Made by a program: the position numbers and the translations under genes. From NCBI RefSeq assembly GCF_001680005.1, contig NC_033561.1, positions 372,001 through 436,000 of the forward strand: a stretch of DNA of 64,000 nucleotides, in the 5' to 3' direction. The notes beneath the pieces were generated by a model. The model was not told the DNA's origin, made no database searches, and saw nothing but the letters and a program-made list of their open reading frames with translations. Below, piece by piece: positions 35,574 to 47,049 of this stretch; positions within the stretch are counted from its first letter, which is position 1, and each line of letters opens with the position of its first letter. The stretch is from Plasmodium coatneyi. Lineage: Eukaryota > Apicomplexa > Aconoidasida > Haemosporida > Plasmodiidae.

Positions 35574-37146
35574 CTAGCCAAAACTAGCGCAACGAAATTT
35601 ACACCTTGAGCAGCGTGTTTCAATTAATTTTGGAAAATTCTGCAGAAGTGAGAAGTAAGCGGATTGTTACAAATCAGAAATGTCTGCTCCTTCGACGCAC
35701 GCTAATTACCGCCCATCAATAACACACACACACATGTGTGTAAAGGGTGTACAGACAGAGGAGCGCGTTCCCCCGGACATTTGCAAAAAACGTGGCCATG
35801 TCTTGCCATTTTGCACACTGAGATTGGGAACCGCGGAAAATTAACCACAGAGGAAAAAAAAAAAACGGAAATCTTTCAACAGAAAAGTGAAACAAATTTC
35901 ACAAAAAGAAAAACATCAGAAACGAAAACAGTGCAACACGAGAGAGCCTCTTCACAGCGAAATTAACTGACCGGAGGAGACGCTTTCCCCCACATAATTT
36001 TTTTGCCTTTCCAAATGTGCAATTTTAATCGTTGTCTGATTTTCCAACATGCAGATGTCAATTCGACGCTGCTTAATTTTTCCTTACACAACTTTTAAAT
36101 CAGAAAAGGAAAATTTTCCACAAATTGGAAAATTTAATTACGGCTAGCCAAAATGAAAGTCGTCATTCTGCTGTTTTCCTTCTGTCTGTTTTTTTTTTTT
36201 TTTTTTTTCTGTGGAGGAAAACCCCCCTACTGTTGGGTACACCAAAAATTAATTACACCTTAAGCAACGGCGTTAACGTCCCTTCGGTTCCCACATTTTA
36301 ATTTTTGCCAAGTGAACGCATTTTGCCAGTAGGGGAAATTTTCCTTTCAGCATTAATTGTCATTCCGTGTGGACCATTTTTTCTCACTTTTTACAAAACG
36401 AGCAAACTGTTCCCGATTTACTAACATGTCAACACCGCGATGGAAAAGGAGCAAATCTTCGCTACACAGTTTTCTTAATCACTCTGATCAATGTGCTGAG
36501 GTGGGAGTAGTCCCTTCCCCCGGGTGGTCAGTCGTTTGTGTGAACTTCCCCCCACAATGGGTACACACTGCTGTGGAGTAAAAAGGTGAAACTGTTCATG
36601 AGGATAGTATAAACAAGTATACAAAACACCTGAACAACGCGACACGTGCATTCATCCACTCATCCATCACGCCTTCCACAATTCACCAACATGAAACGCA
36701 AACGGAAGGATCCGCTTCTTTACATCATGTAGGAAGTTGCTATTCTGTCCGTCCCCCTTTTTCGCGCACTTTCAAACGCCCATTGGGTAAGCAATATCAT
36801 TCGTTAATTACACGTGCTGGGATATTTTACAAGAGGACTGTCACTACGTACATATAGTTTTATAAGAGTGCTATGAATAGCCACCTGTTAGACAAGCCTC
36901 CATTTTGCGTAACTGCAAATGCGGGGCAGTTCCCCATTTTTACAACTTTTGAGATTTCCATTTTTTTCATTCTATTGATGCAAATGAGGGTCACATAGTG
37001 GGAAGGAAGGAACAAACATTACTTGCACTTCTCAGTTGCGTATGCAATGGAAAACACAAAACGAACATTAACATTCTTCTCATAACAACCTGCTGCACTT
37101 TGTGTAAAACACTCCTATTAGATATGCCTCTATAAATATGAATGAC
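35335..37146. other. Intergenic spacer between MSP3-like F and G
   Basis: No gene is supported. A run of about 38 A occurs at about 35529-35566, one of the longest homopolymers in the window, and a T run at 36189-36210. Confidence 0.6.
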
Positions 37147-38124
37147 TCATGGCGAGTTTCCCTTCTGGGTGTTTAAATCAGTGGTGAAAAATTCAATCAA
37201 GTCTTGGGCCAACATTCTTACTTCATCATTATCTCCGCTTTCATCTAGCATGCTAATCATCGTTTCGACTAAAGTACTTGCTTCCTTCTTAATGTCATTC
37301 GTATTTTTATAATCCTCTATGAGCAGATCGTTTTCCTTGGCATCACTTGTTGGAACTGAGCGTTCTGCTTCTTCCCTTTCTTCCGCTTCGTCTTCGGCGT
37401 CTTCATCATCGCCAATTTGGTAGTCTCCGTCATCATCATCATCATCGTCATTTTCTTCTTCTTCTTCCATTGGAGATGGTTCTCTTCCCGCATGCAGGTA
37501 GAACCTCTCACTATTGTCATCACCCCTGTTTTCCACCAAGTTGTTCTTGTTGACCTGATCTTCGTGAACCCCCTGAAGGGTTGACGCATCTCTCCTCTTT
37601 TCTTCCTCGTTCTTCGTATAGTAACTACCCCTTTCATCATTATAACTGGAAGTACGTGCGGCGTCTGCTACGTTCACCACGTCTGTATCCATCACTTCAG
37701 TGTATACCTCATCATCGTCTTCCACCTCAGTGTCCACTTCCTCACCATCTACTTCTCCATCGTTCAACTCATCATCGCCCCCTGGGGTTACCAGATCCGC
37801 AGAGTTCACACTTTCTTCATGCACCTCATTTTTCACAACGTCCTTGTCACCCTGCTCATCCAAGGGACCTTCCTCCGTTCCGTCCTTCCCCACATGTGCG
37901 TCCAACACATTCTTCCTGGAACTGTCCTCCTTCACCTCCACATCACCATTGCATGCTTTGTATTCTCCGATGCCCTTCTCATCACTCGAACAGTTGCTAC
38001 CCACTGAACCGGTTGTTAAATTATTAAGTGTGTGACTCACAATTCTTCCACTAGCCAATTTGTACTCACGCTTAAGTATCAGCAGGACGAGGAAGGAAAA
38101 CGAAATGTGGATTATGCTTCTCAT
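37147..38124 (-). CDS. MSP3-like protein G
   Basis: A single exon of 325 residues, the rightmost member of the cluster. The signal peptide (MRSIIHISFSFLVLLILKRE) is followed by LNNLTTGSVGSN, where NLTTG takes the place of NLRNG. The body is acidic, with GGDDELNDGEVDGEEVDTEV, an Asp run (NDDDDDDDGDYQ) and a Glu-rich stretch. The C-terminus, ASTLVETMISMLDESGDND then VRMLAQDLIEFFTTDL, matches gene F closely in pattern. No transmembrane or GPI sequence is present. A secreted merozoite surface role is inferred from the family. The protein lacks the alanine heptad coiled coil typical of many P. vivax MSP3 proteins. Confidence 0.85.
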   Translation of the reverse strand: MRSIIHISFSFLVLLILKREYKLASGRIVSHTLNNLTTGSVGSNCSSDEKGIGEYKACNGDVEVKEDSSRKNVLDAHVGKDGTEEGPLDEQGDKDVVKNEVHEESVNSADLVTPGGDDELNDGEVDGEEVDTEVEDDDEVYTEVMDTDVVNVADAARTSSYNDERGSYYTKNEEEKRRDASTLQGVHEDQVNKNNLVENRGDDNSERFYLHAGREPSPMEEEEENDDDDDDDGDYQIGDDEDAEDEAEEREEAERSVPTSDAKENDLLIEDYKNTNDIKKEASTLVETMISMLDESGDNDEVRMLAQDLIEFFTTDLNTQKGNSP

Positions 38125-39819
38125 TTTCGTAAGCGATACGTTGGGAAAAAAAAAAAAAGAATATTCCTATCGAATGTGGATTAACTTATAGGAGTACCAA
38201 TTATGATGTTTTTTTTTTCTTTTTTCGTGGTGATAAAAAAGAGATTATTTGTTTTTCCCTTAAAATGAGCTTCCCGATCAGTTGTTTATATATATATATG
38301 TGTCCTTTTATTTAATTCTTATATAAAAAAAAAAAAGTTCCACTTTGACAACTGTAACAAGGTGAATGTGCCAGGGGTGATCTGCACACTTTTTATTTCA
38401 CAAACATTGCCGCATGCCATTTGTAATATCTTCGAATTATACCTTGCAAAGTGCTTACACAAGAAAAAAGGAACACACTCGTAAGTGAACAACGTATCCA
38501 TGGTGGGGAGCACCAAATTGTGTCACTTGTTTCTTCACCGTTGTTCAGTATTTTCCAATCTACACATGTCGCCCTGACTGCTTCCCCCCGTACAGGTCGT
38601 TCTTTTTTTTTTTTTTTCTTTTTAAAACCGGTAAAAATAAAACAAAAAATGCTTTAACCCCTATGCATGCTAAAAAATAAACTCCACCTTCGGCCCATAA
38701 AAAATGCCTTTTTCAAATTTGTTCTACCTTAACTACTTGACAACACATTGCTAAGCAGGCGTACTCATGGAGGTTTGGGGGGAACAGCAAAAGGGAAACG
38801 AAAAAAATAGCAAAAGGACACTTTAAATGCACTTCCAATGGACTTGCAAACATGTGCCTTTTTTTTTTACACTTTCCCAAATTGACAAAAAGTGGCAAGT
38901 GGACTATGCTGCATTAGAGGTAGACCACTATATGAAAAAAAAAACAAAAATAAAGTACAAATACAAATACAAAAATGTGCACAAATGAGTAACAGCGCGT
39001 ATGCGTTCTCTTCCAGGCTGCTGTTCACACCAAAAGGTAGCCATGCAAACTGCTTCTGAATTGTTCTTCCCCATTTTATGTCCTCCTTGCAGTGTATCTT
39101 TCCCATTCGAATTGTATTAGCCCCCTTTGCGCCAAGTGGTGAATCCGTTTTTCAAGCCAGTTAGAGAGAGGCCCCCGTTGACAATCTATGCGCAAGGAGG
39201 CTGTTCTACGTGCGAAGGGAAAAAATTCACATGCGTTTATGTACCTACGTGTAGCTCCTTTTCACTTCCTCTCTGTTCCATTTTTTTGAATATTTTTTTA
39301 AAAACTAAAGAGGGCAACCCCGCAAAACAACTGCGAAGGTTGTGGTGCCTTCTTCTAATTATTCATCCTAAAAAATAAGGCAAACGGAGGAGAATATGCT
39401 AAGAGAGTGGAACATATATATTGCTACTTATATGCGTATATTTTCTTTCCCCTGCTGAGTGACTAACAGATGTGGCACCCACTAAAAACTGCCGCTTCGT
39501 TTATGGTAAAATAATTATAGGGAACCCCCACCCCATTCCTTCTCCACGGTTTTTACGTTTTTCCCCCTTTTTAAAATTCCCCCACCGTATACACACTAAA
39601 ATGCTACATTTTTCTGTACTGCCAAAATTGTATTTTGTCCTTTGCTTAGCAGATGCTGTAGCTCAGTTGCGATAGACCATTCCTGCCTTACAATTCATAT
39701 ATACATATATGTACACATAAAAAAAAGAATAATAATAAATAGTCCCCTAGTTTAAATGCATACGTGTGGACATACGCAGCAATTGCTATCCTGTTTATCC
39801 GCGCGACTATACCACCCCC
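38125..39819. other. Intergenic spacer at right edge of the MSP3-like cluster
   Basis: No gene is supported. This is the divergent 5' region shared by MSP3-like G (minus) and the pseudouridine synthase (plus), so it should contain both promoters. A tRNA-like A-box string near 39655 was examined and rejected. Confidence 0.6.
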
Positions 39820-42800
39820 ATGACCGAAACAAGTGAAGAAAATTTCCCCTTCGCCAAAAACCATGGCATCGATTACCTCTTTAGAAAAAACATCCACAGG
39901 ATGGACGGCATCCAAGGGAAAATAAAAACCATCTACGAAGACTTCCATGTGCATGAAATTACGAGAAACAACAACATCCTGTACTTGGAACAGCTCATAC
40001 ATGCAGAAAAAATTAATCGAATTATTCACCAAAATGAGGAAGACGAGAGGGACAAACTAATAAGGAGCATTTCCAAAACGGAGTTACACCTGCATGTGCT
40101 AGCCAAGTATGTAAACAAAAATAATGTAGAAACGTTCAAGCAATTTCTTACCCTGTTACACGACATATATCAGTTAAAGTTAAAGGGGGAGGCAACAAGG
40201 GATAACTTGAAGAAAGTATCCATTCCGTACTGTCTCTTTACACACCTGGATGGGATGCCTCCTTTGGGGGAGTCCCCTTTAGATGAAAATGGGGATGCCA
40301 TTCGAGGTGAAAACACTTTTGGTAGTGATGGCCCTCCCACTGAGGAACCCACAGACGGAAGCAAAGCCGCGCGAAAAAACATCCACAAGGTTATAAGGCA
40401 ATATTACCCATTTCTCTTGACGGAGACGAAAAATGTTCCCCAGAGCGAAAGTGTCCTTTCTCATGGAAATATACTACAAGGAAATGCCAACAGTTATAAC
40501 AACCATGACAATAACTGTGTAGAGTTGATTAAAGAAGAAAAGGCCGACGTACACATCAGCGCCATACAAATTTACCCATCCTTTAATTGTCTAAAAACTA
40601 TTCTACCACAGGATATATTTAACAAATTAAAAGGAAATGCGAAGAAATCTCGGTTCAGCCAAAACGACGAACTGGAAAATGTTATCTGCCAAAAGTTGGA
40701 CCAAATGGAAGAAAAAAAAAAAATCAAAAATTTTCCTGAACAGGTTAGCCAGTTTTACCGGGAAGAATTTGCCGAGGAAGACTTGGACACTGCAAGGGGA
40801 TTCCTCGAAAATAAGAGGAGGAAAATTGAGTGCGAGACTTTGTCTCACAGTTCCGATGGTAAGTGCACAGAAGGGATGAACACCCTGGGGGCGAATAAAA
40901 ACGTCCAAGGGGAAGCGCATATCGAAGCGCACATCGAAGCGGAAGGAACGGGCACCACTGCCAACCTTCGTGAGGGTCTCCCGCGTGACGATTCAAAGGA
41001 CAAGGTGCAGGAAGGAGACCCCCCAAAAGTGACCACCCCAACATGGGAGGAAGAGGGTATTGGTCCCAGCGGAAATGTTTCCCCCTCCCGTGTTAGTAAA
41101 AACGGTGACACGGGTCACACCGATTGCAAACAGCTCAGCCACGATGAAGATGCCGAAAGCGCTGCAGGGGAGAACTTCCTGGACAAACTAAACAATCATA
41201 GGAAGAGGAAGAGCGAACAGAAAAAGGGAAAGAAGTACCTGCATTTCAATCTGTACAAAGAGAACAAAGACATATGTGAAGTGCTGCATAAAATAAAAGT
41301 AAATTTAAAAAAAAAAAACGGAGACATATCATACTGTGGGATTAAGGACAAGAGGGGAATAACGGTACAGAGGTTTTGCATTCATAAGGCGAAGAAGATT
41401 GACTTGTTTAGGCTGATAATGGGGGGGGATTGTGATAATCGCGGTAGAGGTGGCAATAAAAGTGCTGGTACGGGTGGCTCCCCCTCCTGGTGCAACAACG
41501 TCTACGTGTCGAACCTGAGTTACAGAAAAAGAAAACTCTCCCTGGGTGATTTAAAGGGGAACTTCTTCAAGGTGCTAATTAGGGGCGTGGAGGACACCTC
41601 GGAGGAAAAATTCCTTGCCCTCGCCAACAATTTTAGGAAGACAGGATTTGTGAACTACTTCGGCCACCAACGGTTTGGAAGTAAGAAAATAAAAAATTAC
41701 GAAATTGGTATTTGCATATTGAAGAAGAATTACAAGCAGGCCCTCTTCCACGTGATTGAGAATGCCGGGCTGGACAGCTCCAAGAAGGGTCGCCTCATTG
41801 AATACTTGAACGAGTTGGACGCAACAAACTGGGTAGGAGACAAAGATGAGTTACATGCGTGGAAAGACGAGAAGGAAGATCAGGCAGGAGGCCCAACCGA
41901 ACACATTGAGGACGCCGCTGTGCCTCCAAATTGCGAAAAAAAAACCTTTTTTAAAAAAAAAAAAGAAAAAAAAATGAACGGAACAACACACACAAACGCA
42001 AGAGAGCAGCAAAACCAACTTCCGAAAGAAATCTCCGAAATAATAAACTCCATTTCGAGTCACTCCCATGTAGAAAAAACAATTTTGTGCTCCTTAAAAA
42101 ATGATAAAAAATTTAAAAATGCCTTCATGAATTTACCCAAGGATATATTTTCCCTCTTCATACATTCTGCGCAAAGTCTCATATTCAACGTACTGGCGGA
42201 TCTTCGAATGAAGAAGTATGGCTTTGGTGTTGTTGTCGGCGACCTTATTGAGGCCAATCGTAAAAATGAAGAAGTCCTAACCAGTGATAATTCCACTGAG
42301 CATGACTCAGATAACTCGGAAAGTGATGAACCTTCATACGAAACGAATATAATCCAAGTGACAAGTGAGAATATTTCTCTGTACGATATTTACGATGTCG
42401 TTTTACCTTTACCTGGAGATAAGAATTTTGTGTTTCCTCCAAACCTGACTGAAGAATACAAATCTGTGTTGAGCAGTCTGCACTTATCGTTAGATGATTT
42501 TAGATCCGAAAAGAATTTCTTCAGCGCACCCGGCGGTTATCGAAAGGTCGTTGTGAAGCCTCGTCATTTCAAGTCCCTTTTTATTAAAAGTGACGCAGCG
42601 GGTGGGGGCAAAATTCCCTTCATACGGAGTGATTTGAGCAGGTTGGTTGAGCAAGAGGGCAACTCAGCTGCCAACACGATGACCAATACCGTGGCCAGTT
42701 CAGTTGTGATGAATGAAGAGCAAAACGGGGACGCCGCTAATCCCGCTGCTGCAATGCACATGGGGGACGAAATGCACAGACACATCACCTTCGTCCAGAG

Positions 42801-42930
42801 TGACGCCTACCACGAGCACTTAATTAAGGAGGTACCCAACTACCGAACGACGGCTTCCGTCCTTTTGACTTGCTCCCTGCCCAAATCGTCCTACATCACG
42901 GTGGCTCTCCTGGAGGTGCTGAACAGTTAG
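39820..42930 (+). CDS. PUS7: tRNA pseudouridine synthase, TruD/PUS7 family
   Basis: A single exon. I start at ATG 39820 (MTETSEENFPFAKNHGIDYL), because the frame upstream has only a GTG. Length is 1036 residues. TruD/PUS7 landmarks are DFHVHEI near the N-terminus, SYCGIKDKRGITVQRFCIHK at about residue 503 (with the likely catalytic Asp in KDKRG), LKGNFFKVLIRGV, and GFVNYFGHQRFGS at about 610. Bacterial TruD is about 350 residues, and the excess here comes from three hydrophilic, low-complexity insertions (about residues 140-210, 280-460 and 690-730), a usual Plasmodium trait. The enzyme converts uridine to pseudouridine in tRNA and, in other eukaryotes, mRNA. It lies tail to tail with MetRS. 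Confidence 0.93.
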   Translation: MTETSEENFPFAKNHGIDYLFRKNIHRMDGIQGKIKTIYEDFHVHEITRNNNILYLEQLIHAEKINRIIHQNEEDERDKLIRSISKTELHLHVLAKYVNKNNVETFKQFLTLLHDIYQLKLKGEATRDNLKKVSIPYCLFTHLDGMPPLGESPLDENGDAIRGENTFGSDGPPTEEPTDGSKAARKNIHKVIRQYYPFLLTETKNVPQSESVLSHGNILQGNANSYNNHDNNCVELIKEEKADVHISAIQIYPSFNCLKTILPQDIFNKLKGNAKKSRFSQNDELENVICQKLDQMEEKKKIKNFPEQVSQFYREEFAEEDLDTARGFLENKRRKIECETLSHSSDGKCTEGMNTLGANKNVQGEAHIEAHIEAEGTGTTANLREGLPRDDSKDKVQEGDPPKVTTPTWEEEGIGPSGNVSPSRVSKNGDTGHTDCKQLSHDEDAESAAGENFLDKLNNHRKRKSEQKKGKKYLHFNLYKENKDICEVLHKIKVNLKKKNGDISYCGIKDKRGITVQRFCIHKAKKIDLFRLIMGGDCDNRGRGGNKSAGTGGSPSWCNNVYVSNLSYRKRKLSLGDLKGNFFKVLIRGVEDTSEEKFLALANNFRKTGFVNYFGHQRFGSKKIKNYEIGICILKKNYKQALFHVIENAGLDSSKKGRLIEYLNELDATNWVGDKDELHAWKDEKEDQAGGPTEHIEDAAVPPNCEKKTFFKKKKEKKMNGTTHTNAREQQNQLPKEISEIINSISSHSHVEKTILCSLKNDKKFKNAFMNLPKDIFSLFIHSAQSLIFNVLADLRMKKYGFGVVVGDLIEANRKNEEVLTSDNSTEHDSDNSESDEPSYETNIIQVTSENISLYDIYDVVLPLPGDKNFVFPPNLTEEYKSVLSSLHLSLDDFRSEKNFFSAPGGYRKVVVKPRHFKSLFIKSDAAGGGKIPFIRSDLSRLVEQEGNSAANTMTNTVASSVVMNEEQNGDAANPAAAMHMGDEMHRHITFVQSDAYHEHLIKEVPNYRTTASVLLTCSLPKSSYITVALLEVLNS

Positions 42931-43545
42931 GCGGTGCATCAACAGGGTAGTTAGCCACTTGGCCACTTGAAAGCTACATGAATAATTTCCTCGCAAGCTA
43001 ATTTTGTGAAGCAGGTTAGTGTGAACAGTTATATGTGACCTCCCCCCCTTTCCACAAAAATTGCATCCCTTAGGGTAGTGAACCCCGTGCGCGGTGTTCA
43101 CGCGCTATTTGACTGGGATCCCAAGTAGGACGTTACGAATTAATTTTTTTTTTATTTTTAATGAGGTGTCCATATGGAAAGACACAATTTATGTTTATAC
43201 GTTATTTTAACTTTTTTTTGTTACTTTGCCAAACATTGACATCGTTAAATGCCAAACGACCAAATGAATTAGAAAAAAAAAAAAAAAAAAAAAAAAATTA
43301 TACACAGGCACAGGTGTACCCGCTCGTATGCTATGCACACCCCTTTTTTTTCCTATCCTGCGTGCGTGTGGCCTGCTCATCCACTCATAAGGGTATCCAC
43401 ATTGGTTAACTGCATTAACGAGTAAGCGGAAGAGAACAGGCATGTAGGATGGGGCATCAAACCTTTCCGTGATGGGAAACCAACTTGATGGTGCAGTGGT
43501 TGAAGTGGGCCATCATCGCTACGTCACACGTTTACATGCCACCCG
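42931..43545. other. Convergent intergenic spacer
   Basis: 3' ends of PUS7 (plus) and MetRS (minus) face each other here. An A run at 43275-43297 and T runs may mark polyadenylation regions. No gene is supported. Confidence 0.6.
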
Positions 43546-46203
43546 TTAGAAAAACTTGAGGGGCCCTCTGCTCTGCGTGGAGTGGTAAAAGGGCATGTCC
43601 TCCGATGAGGCGAAAACTAAGGGAACGGTTTTCTCGAAAAAACAATGCCCATTAATAATGGAGAGATCCAAAGAATTGACTTCCTTCTTGGTTAAATTAT
43701 CCCGTTGTTTTACGAGCGTTTTGTAATTCTTCGCTTTAATTAAAGTGCCCGTTTGCATATTCGCTTCCCCCGCAAAGGTAAATACTTCCTTGTTCACATG
43801 AGGGATAATCGCATTAACGGTAATGTTGTTGATGGTGATGGGCTTTATATTCAAAATAGCAACGGTAAACGTGTTGATACAGTTGGGAGGGGTGGGAAGG
43901 TACAGAACAGCTAAGTGCTTCTCATTGTCATCCACCTCAATTTCAAAAATGGTGGCCGCTTTTTGACTTTCTTCCTGCTTGACAATATTTACAATTTTGC
44001 ACACACGCATAACAACCTTCTGCATTTTTATCTGCGCACTTTCCACCTCGAACTTTTTAAATAAAATATGATCGTTATTGATGTGTGCCCCTTCTTGGAG
44101 GTTATTCAACCAGGGGTTTAAATCGACTATGCTTTTCTTGGGTGTATTTAATTTTTGGAAAATTTGCGAAGCAATGCATGGTATAAAAATGTCCAAATAA
44201 TGGGCAATAAGATAAATGGCCTCCATCATGATCCTAATGATGTGTAACTTTTTATTCTGTTCTTCATTTGTGTATTTCCATGGGGCTAACTCGGTAAGGA
44301 ATTTATTCAAATCTTTGCACACGTTTACTGTTTTCTCACAACATACCTGGACGCAGTAAGTCTGCATGTAGAACTCCACTCGGTTGATAAAGTGGAGCAG
44401 ACTGAATGGCAAGTCGATGTTGTACTCTTCAAAGAGGGGGGGGATTTTCGAATCATTTGACAGCTGACAGAGGGATAAGGTTCTTTGGACCAAATTTCCA
44501 ATCGTGTCGGCCAAATCGGAGTTACACATGTCGACCAAATTGTCAATGTCGAAGCGCATGTCGAATCCCCTCTTGGTCTCCTTAATAACGTGGAAGCGAA
44601 AAGCATCCGATCCGTAGGCCTCTATTATTTCAAACGGGTTTACCACATTGCCTAACGACTTGGACATTTTTTTCCCATCCCCTGCTAAGACAAAGCCGTG
44701 ACAAAATACACTCTTGGGGAGAGGCACGTTTACTGACATAAGAATGGTAGGGAAGATAACTGAGTGAAACCACACAATGTCCTTTCCGATTAGGTGCACA
44801 TCTGCTGGCCAATAATCCTCCTTCCCATCCACGATGAAGCAACTAGAATAATAATTTATTAGAGCGTCCATCCACACATACATAACATGCTTCTTATCAC
44901 TTGGGACGGGAATTCCCCACGAAAATTTCGTTCTGCTACAGGACAGATCAGCCAAAGGTTCCTTCAGTCTCTGCAAAATTTCATTCCTCTTCTGTTCCGG
45001 TTGGATGAAATGCGGATTCTCAAGTATATAGTCAATTAACCTTTGTTGATATTTCGACATTTTAAAAAAGTACGACGATTCTTTCATTTTTTCCAACTTA
45101 ATATTGTTGAGTGGATCTCTATAATTCATTAACTTGGCTTCATTTTCCGGCACGTATGTCTCCTCACGGACGTTGTACCATCCTTCGTATTCACCCAAAT
45201 AAATGTCTTTGTTCTCTTCACACTTTGTCCAAATTTCTTGTGCAATTTTCTTATGCTTATCACAAGTCGTCCTCACATAGTAATCCTCATTCACATGTAA
45301 CAATTTATTTAACTCCTTAAATTTAAGTACATTTTTATCGCACAATTCTTGTGGAGTGAGATTATTTCTCGCCGCCTGATTTGCAATCTTCATTCCGTGC
45401 TCATCAGCACCTGTGGTGAAGAACACCCTCCTCCCTATATTCTTGTGATACCTAGCAATAGCATCTGCAAGCACTATTTCGTAAGCATGCCCAATGTGCG
45501 GGTCTCCATTCACATAGTTAATCGCCGTGGTTATGTAAAATTTGTCCTTCTTCAAATAAGAGTTGATATTTTTCTCGTGAATTTTTGAAATAAATAAATT
45601 ATAAATATTTTTATATTTGTAAATATGTTCCACATCCTTTAGAATTTTCTGCACATCCTCCAGTTGGTTTATTTTTTGTATGTACTCGCTTATGTGTACC
45701 CAACTCTCCCTGCATATTTCAATATTACAGTGGGTCAGCGAAATGTATACAAAAATATCTGCCAAAGTTATCTTGTCGTTATTATCCGCTTGGGAATCTT
45801 CTCCAGAGCTGCATATGAAATTCTTATTTTGGTTTTCCTTCAGATAACTTTCCAGCTCATCCAAACTATCAATTATTTTTTTTTTATTCAACACTTCGAT
45901 GTGCTTCTCCAGCAGGTCACTCCATTCTACCCAGGACATGTACATCCGTAGTTTGCTATCCACGCACTTTTTACTTTCCGCATTGCGCAACCGATGGAAC
46001 AGGAAACATATTGCCTTAGTCGAACTCACGTAATGGTTTTCGTAAACTAGGAGAGGCTTCTTATTCACTACAAGACTTTTCTCTATGTCAAAACTCCGTG
46101 TGTAGAAAAAGTCATCGGACAGTTCCACTGGGAAACTGTAAATATGCGCCGCCAGCATGCATTTTACCGTGTTGGGGAAATACTTGTGCGGGTATAAAAT
46201 CAT
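43546..46203 (-). CDS. MetRS: Methionyl-tRNA synthetase, cytosolic
   Basis: A single exon of 885 residues. The N-terminal 200 residues resemble a GST-like interaction domain (for example LADIFVYISLTHCNIEI). The class I catalytic core follows: KFYITTAINYVNGDPHIGHA with the HIGH signature at 236-239, FFTTGADEHG, SWGIPVPSD, YVWMDALINYYSS, and AGDGKKMSKSLGNVVNPFE with KMSKS at 512-516. From about residue 715 an EMAPII/Trbp111-like OB fold begins (VVMRVCKIVNI, ending in VPLVFASSEDMPFY). No organelle leader is seen, so cytosolic. The enzyme charges initiator and elongator tRNA-Met. The GST-plus-EMAPII architecture is what I expect for the cytosolic Plasmodium enzyme, which is being studied as a drug target. 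Confidence 0.96.
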   Translation of the reverse strand: MILYPHKYFPNTVKCMLAAHIYSFPVELSDDFFYTRSFDIEKSLVVNKKPLLVYENHYVSSTKAICFLFHRLRNAESKKCVDSKLRMYMSWVEWSDLLEKHIEVLNKKKIIDSLDELESYLKENQNKNFICSSGEDSQADNNDKITLADIFVYISLTHCNIEICRESWVHISEYIQKINQLEDVQKILKDVEHIYKYKNIYNLFISKIHEKNINSYLKKDKFYITTAINYVNGDPHIGHAYEIVLADAIARYHKNIGRRVFFTTGADEHGMKIANQAARNNLTPQELCDKNVLKFKELNKLLHVNEDYYVRTTCDKHKKIAQEIWTKCEENKDIYLGEYEGWYNVREETYVPENEAKLMNYRDPLNNIKLEKMKESSYFFKMSKYQQRLIDYILENPHFIQPEQKRNEILQRLKEPLADLSCSRTKFSWGIPVPSDKKHVMYVWMDALINYYSSCFIVDGKEDYWPADVHLIGKDIVWFHSVIFPTILMSVNVPLPKSVFCHGFVLAGDGKKMSKSLGNVVNPFEIIEAYGSDAFRFHVIKETKRGFDMRFDIDNLVDMCNSDLADTIGNLVQRTLSLCQLSNDSKIPPLFEEYNIDLPFSLLHFINRVEFYMQTYCVQVCCEKTVNVCKDLNKFLTELAPWKYTNEEQNKKLHIIRIMMEAIYLIAHYLDIFIPCIASQIFQKLNTPKKSIVDLNPWLNNLQEGAHINNDHILFKKFEVESAQIKMQKVVMRVCKIVNIVKQEESQKAATIFEIEVDDNEKHLAVLYLPTPPNCINTFTVAILNIKPITINNITVNAIIPHVNKEVFTFAGEANMQTGTLIKAKNYKTLVKQRDNLTKKEVNSLDLSIINGHCFFEKTVPLVFASSEDMPFYHSTQSRGPLKFF

Positions 46204-47049
46204 GTTTTATCTTGGGGTATGCTTCAACGTTGGGGTGTGGGGTGGAGTTGCTCCTCGGCTAGATCGGTGCAAGCTCGTGTGTGCCTACGTCTTCTCTCAC
46301 GCGCGGGGGCTGGACCACTTTTCCGCGCGTCCGTTTAGGCGGTTGCGTATATGTAGGGATATTCACACGAAGCTGCTCTTTGCTTCCTTTCTTCTTGGTT
46401 CCTTTTATTTATTTTTTTTCAAACCTCCTTACTTTTTTACTGTACGATTGGCTTGCGAAAAAGAAACGTTTTCGTGTGATTGGAGTAACAACATAGGGGG
46501 TTCCTTTCTAACATTGCAAATAACGTGGGGGTGCAAAAGAAAGTGGTGGGGGGAAATCAACTAGGGGAACCTGGTAACCGTGTTCTGCACGTTCGATGTA
46601 CGTTGGGGTTACACGAACAAGCGCGAAGTGAATTTGTTCGTAAAATATATCTGGGGTTACAATATTGTTATGCCTTTGTCGTAAGTTACTATGAACTGAG
46701 CTGAAGCTACGTCGCCGCTAAGTTCCTCTAAAGTGTTGGTTCTACCTTAAAATTTGGTAAAAATAAACGTTCTTATTTAATACGAAATATTAATACTTAA
46801 TGTGATCAGTTGGGAAAAAGAAAATTTTTTTTTTTCTGTTGAATTGTATGACTCAAATTGGGATTTTCCAAGTGCTTGGGGAAATAAGGAATCAAAATGA
46901 TCACTAGGGAAAATTTTTTTTTAAATAAAAATGAAAACAATTTTTGCACGGTATGCTGCATGGTGCTGAGTGGGTAAATCAACTATTTGTGCTACCTACA
47001 TAGTGGTATACATTTTTTTTATTTTTTATTTTTTTTATTACTCCTTTTT
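46204..47049. promoter_or_regulatory. Divergent 5' region between MetRS and a small gene
   Basis: The region separates the start of minus-strand MetRS from the start of the plus-strand small Cys-pair gene, so it should drive both. It is A/T-rich with poly-T at 46824-46836 and a T-rich tract at 47011-47040. No specific element can be named. Confidence 0.45.

Noticed and set aside
39650..39700. TGTAGCTCAGTTGCGA, similar to a tRNA A box
   Set aside because: No matching B box (GGTTCGAATCC-like) or acceptor stem follows. The next bases are TATA-type spacer.
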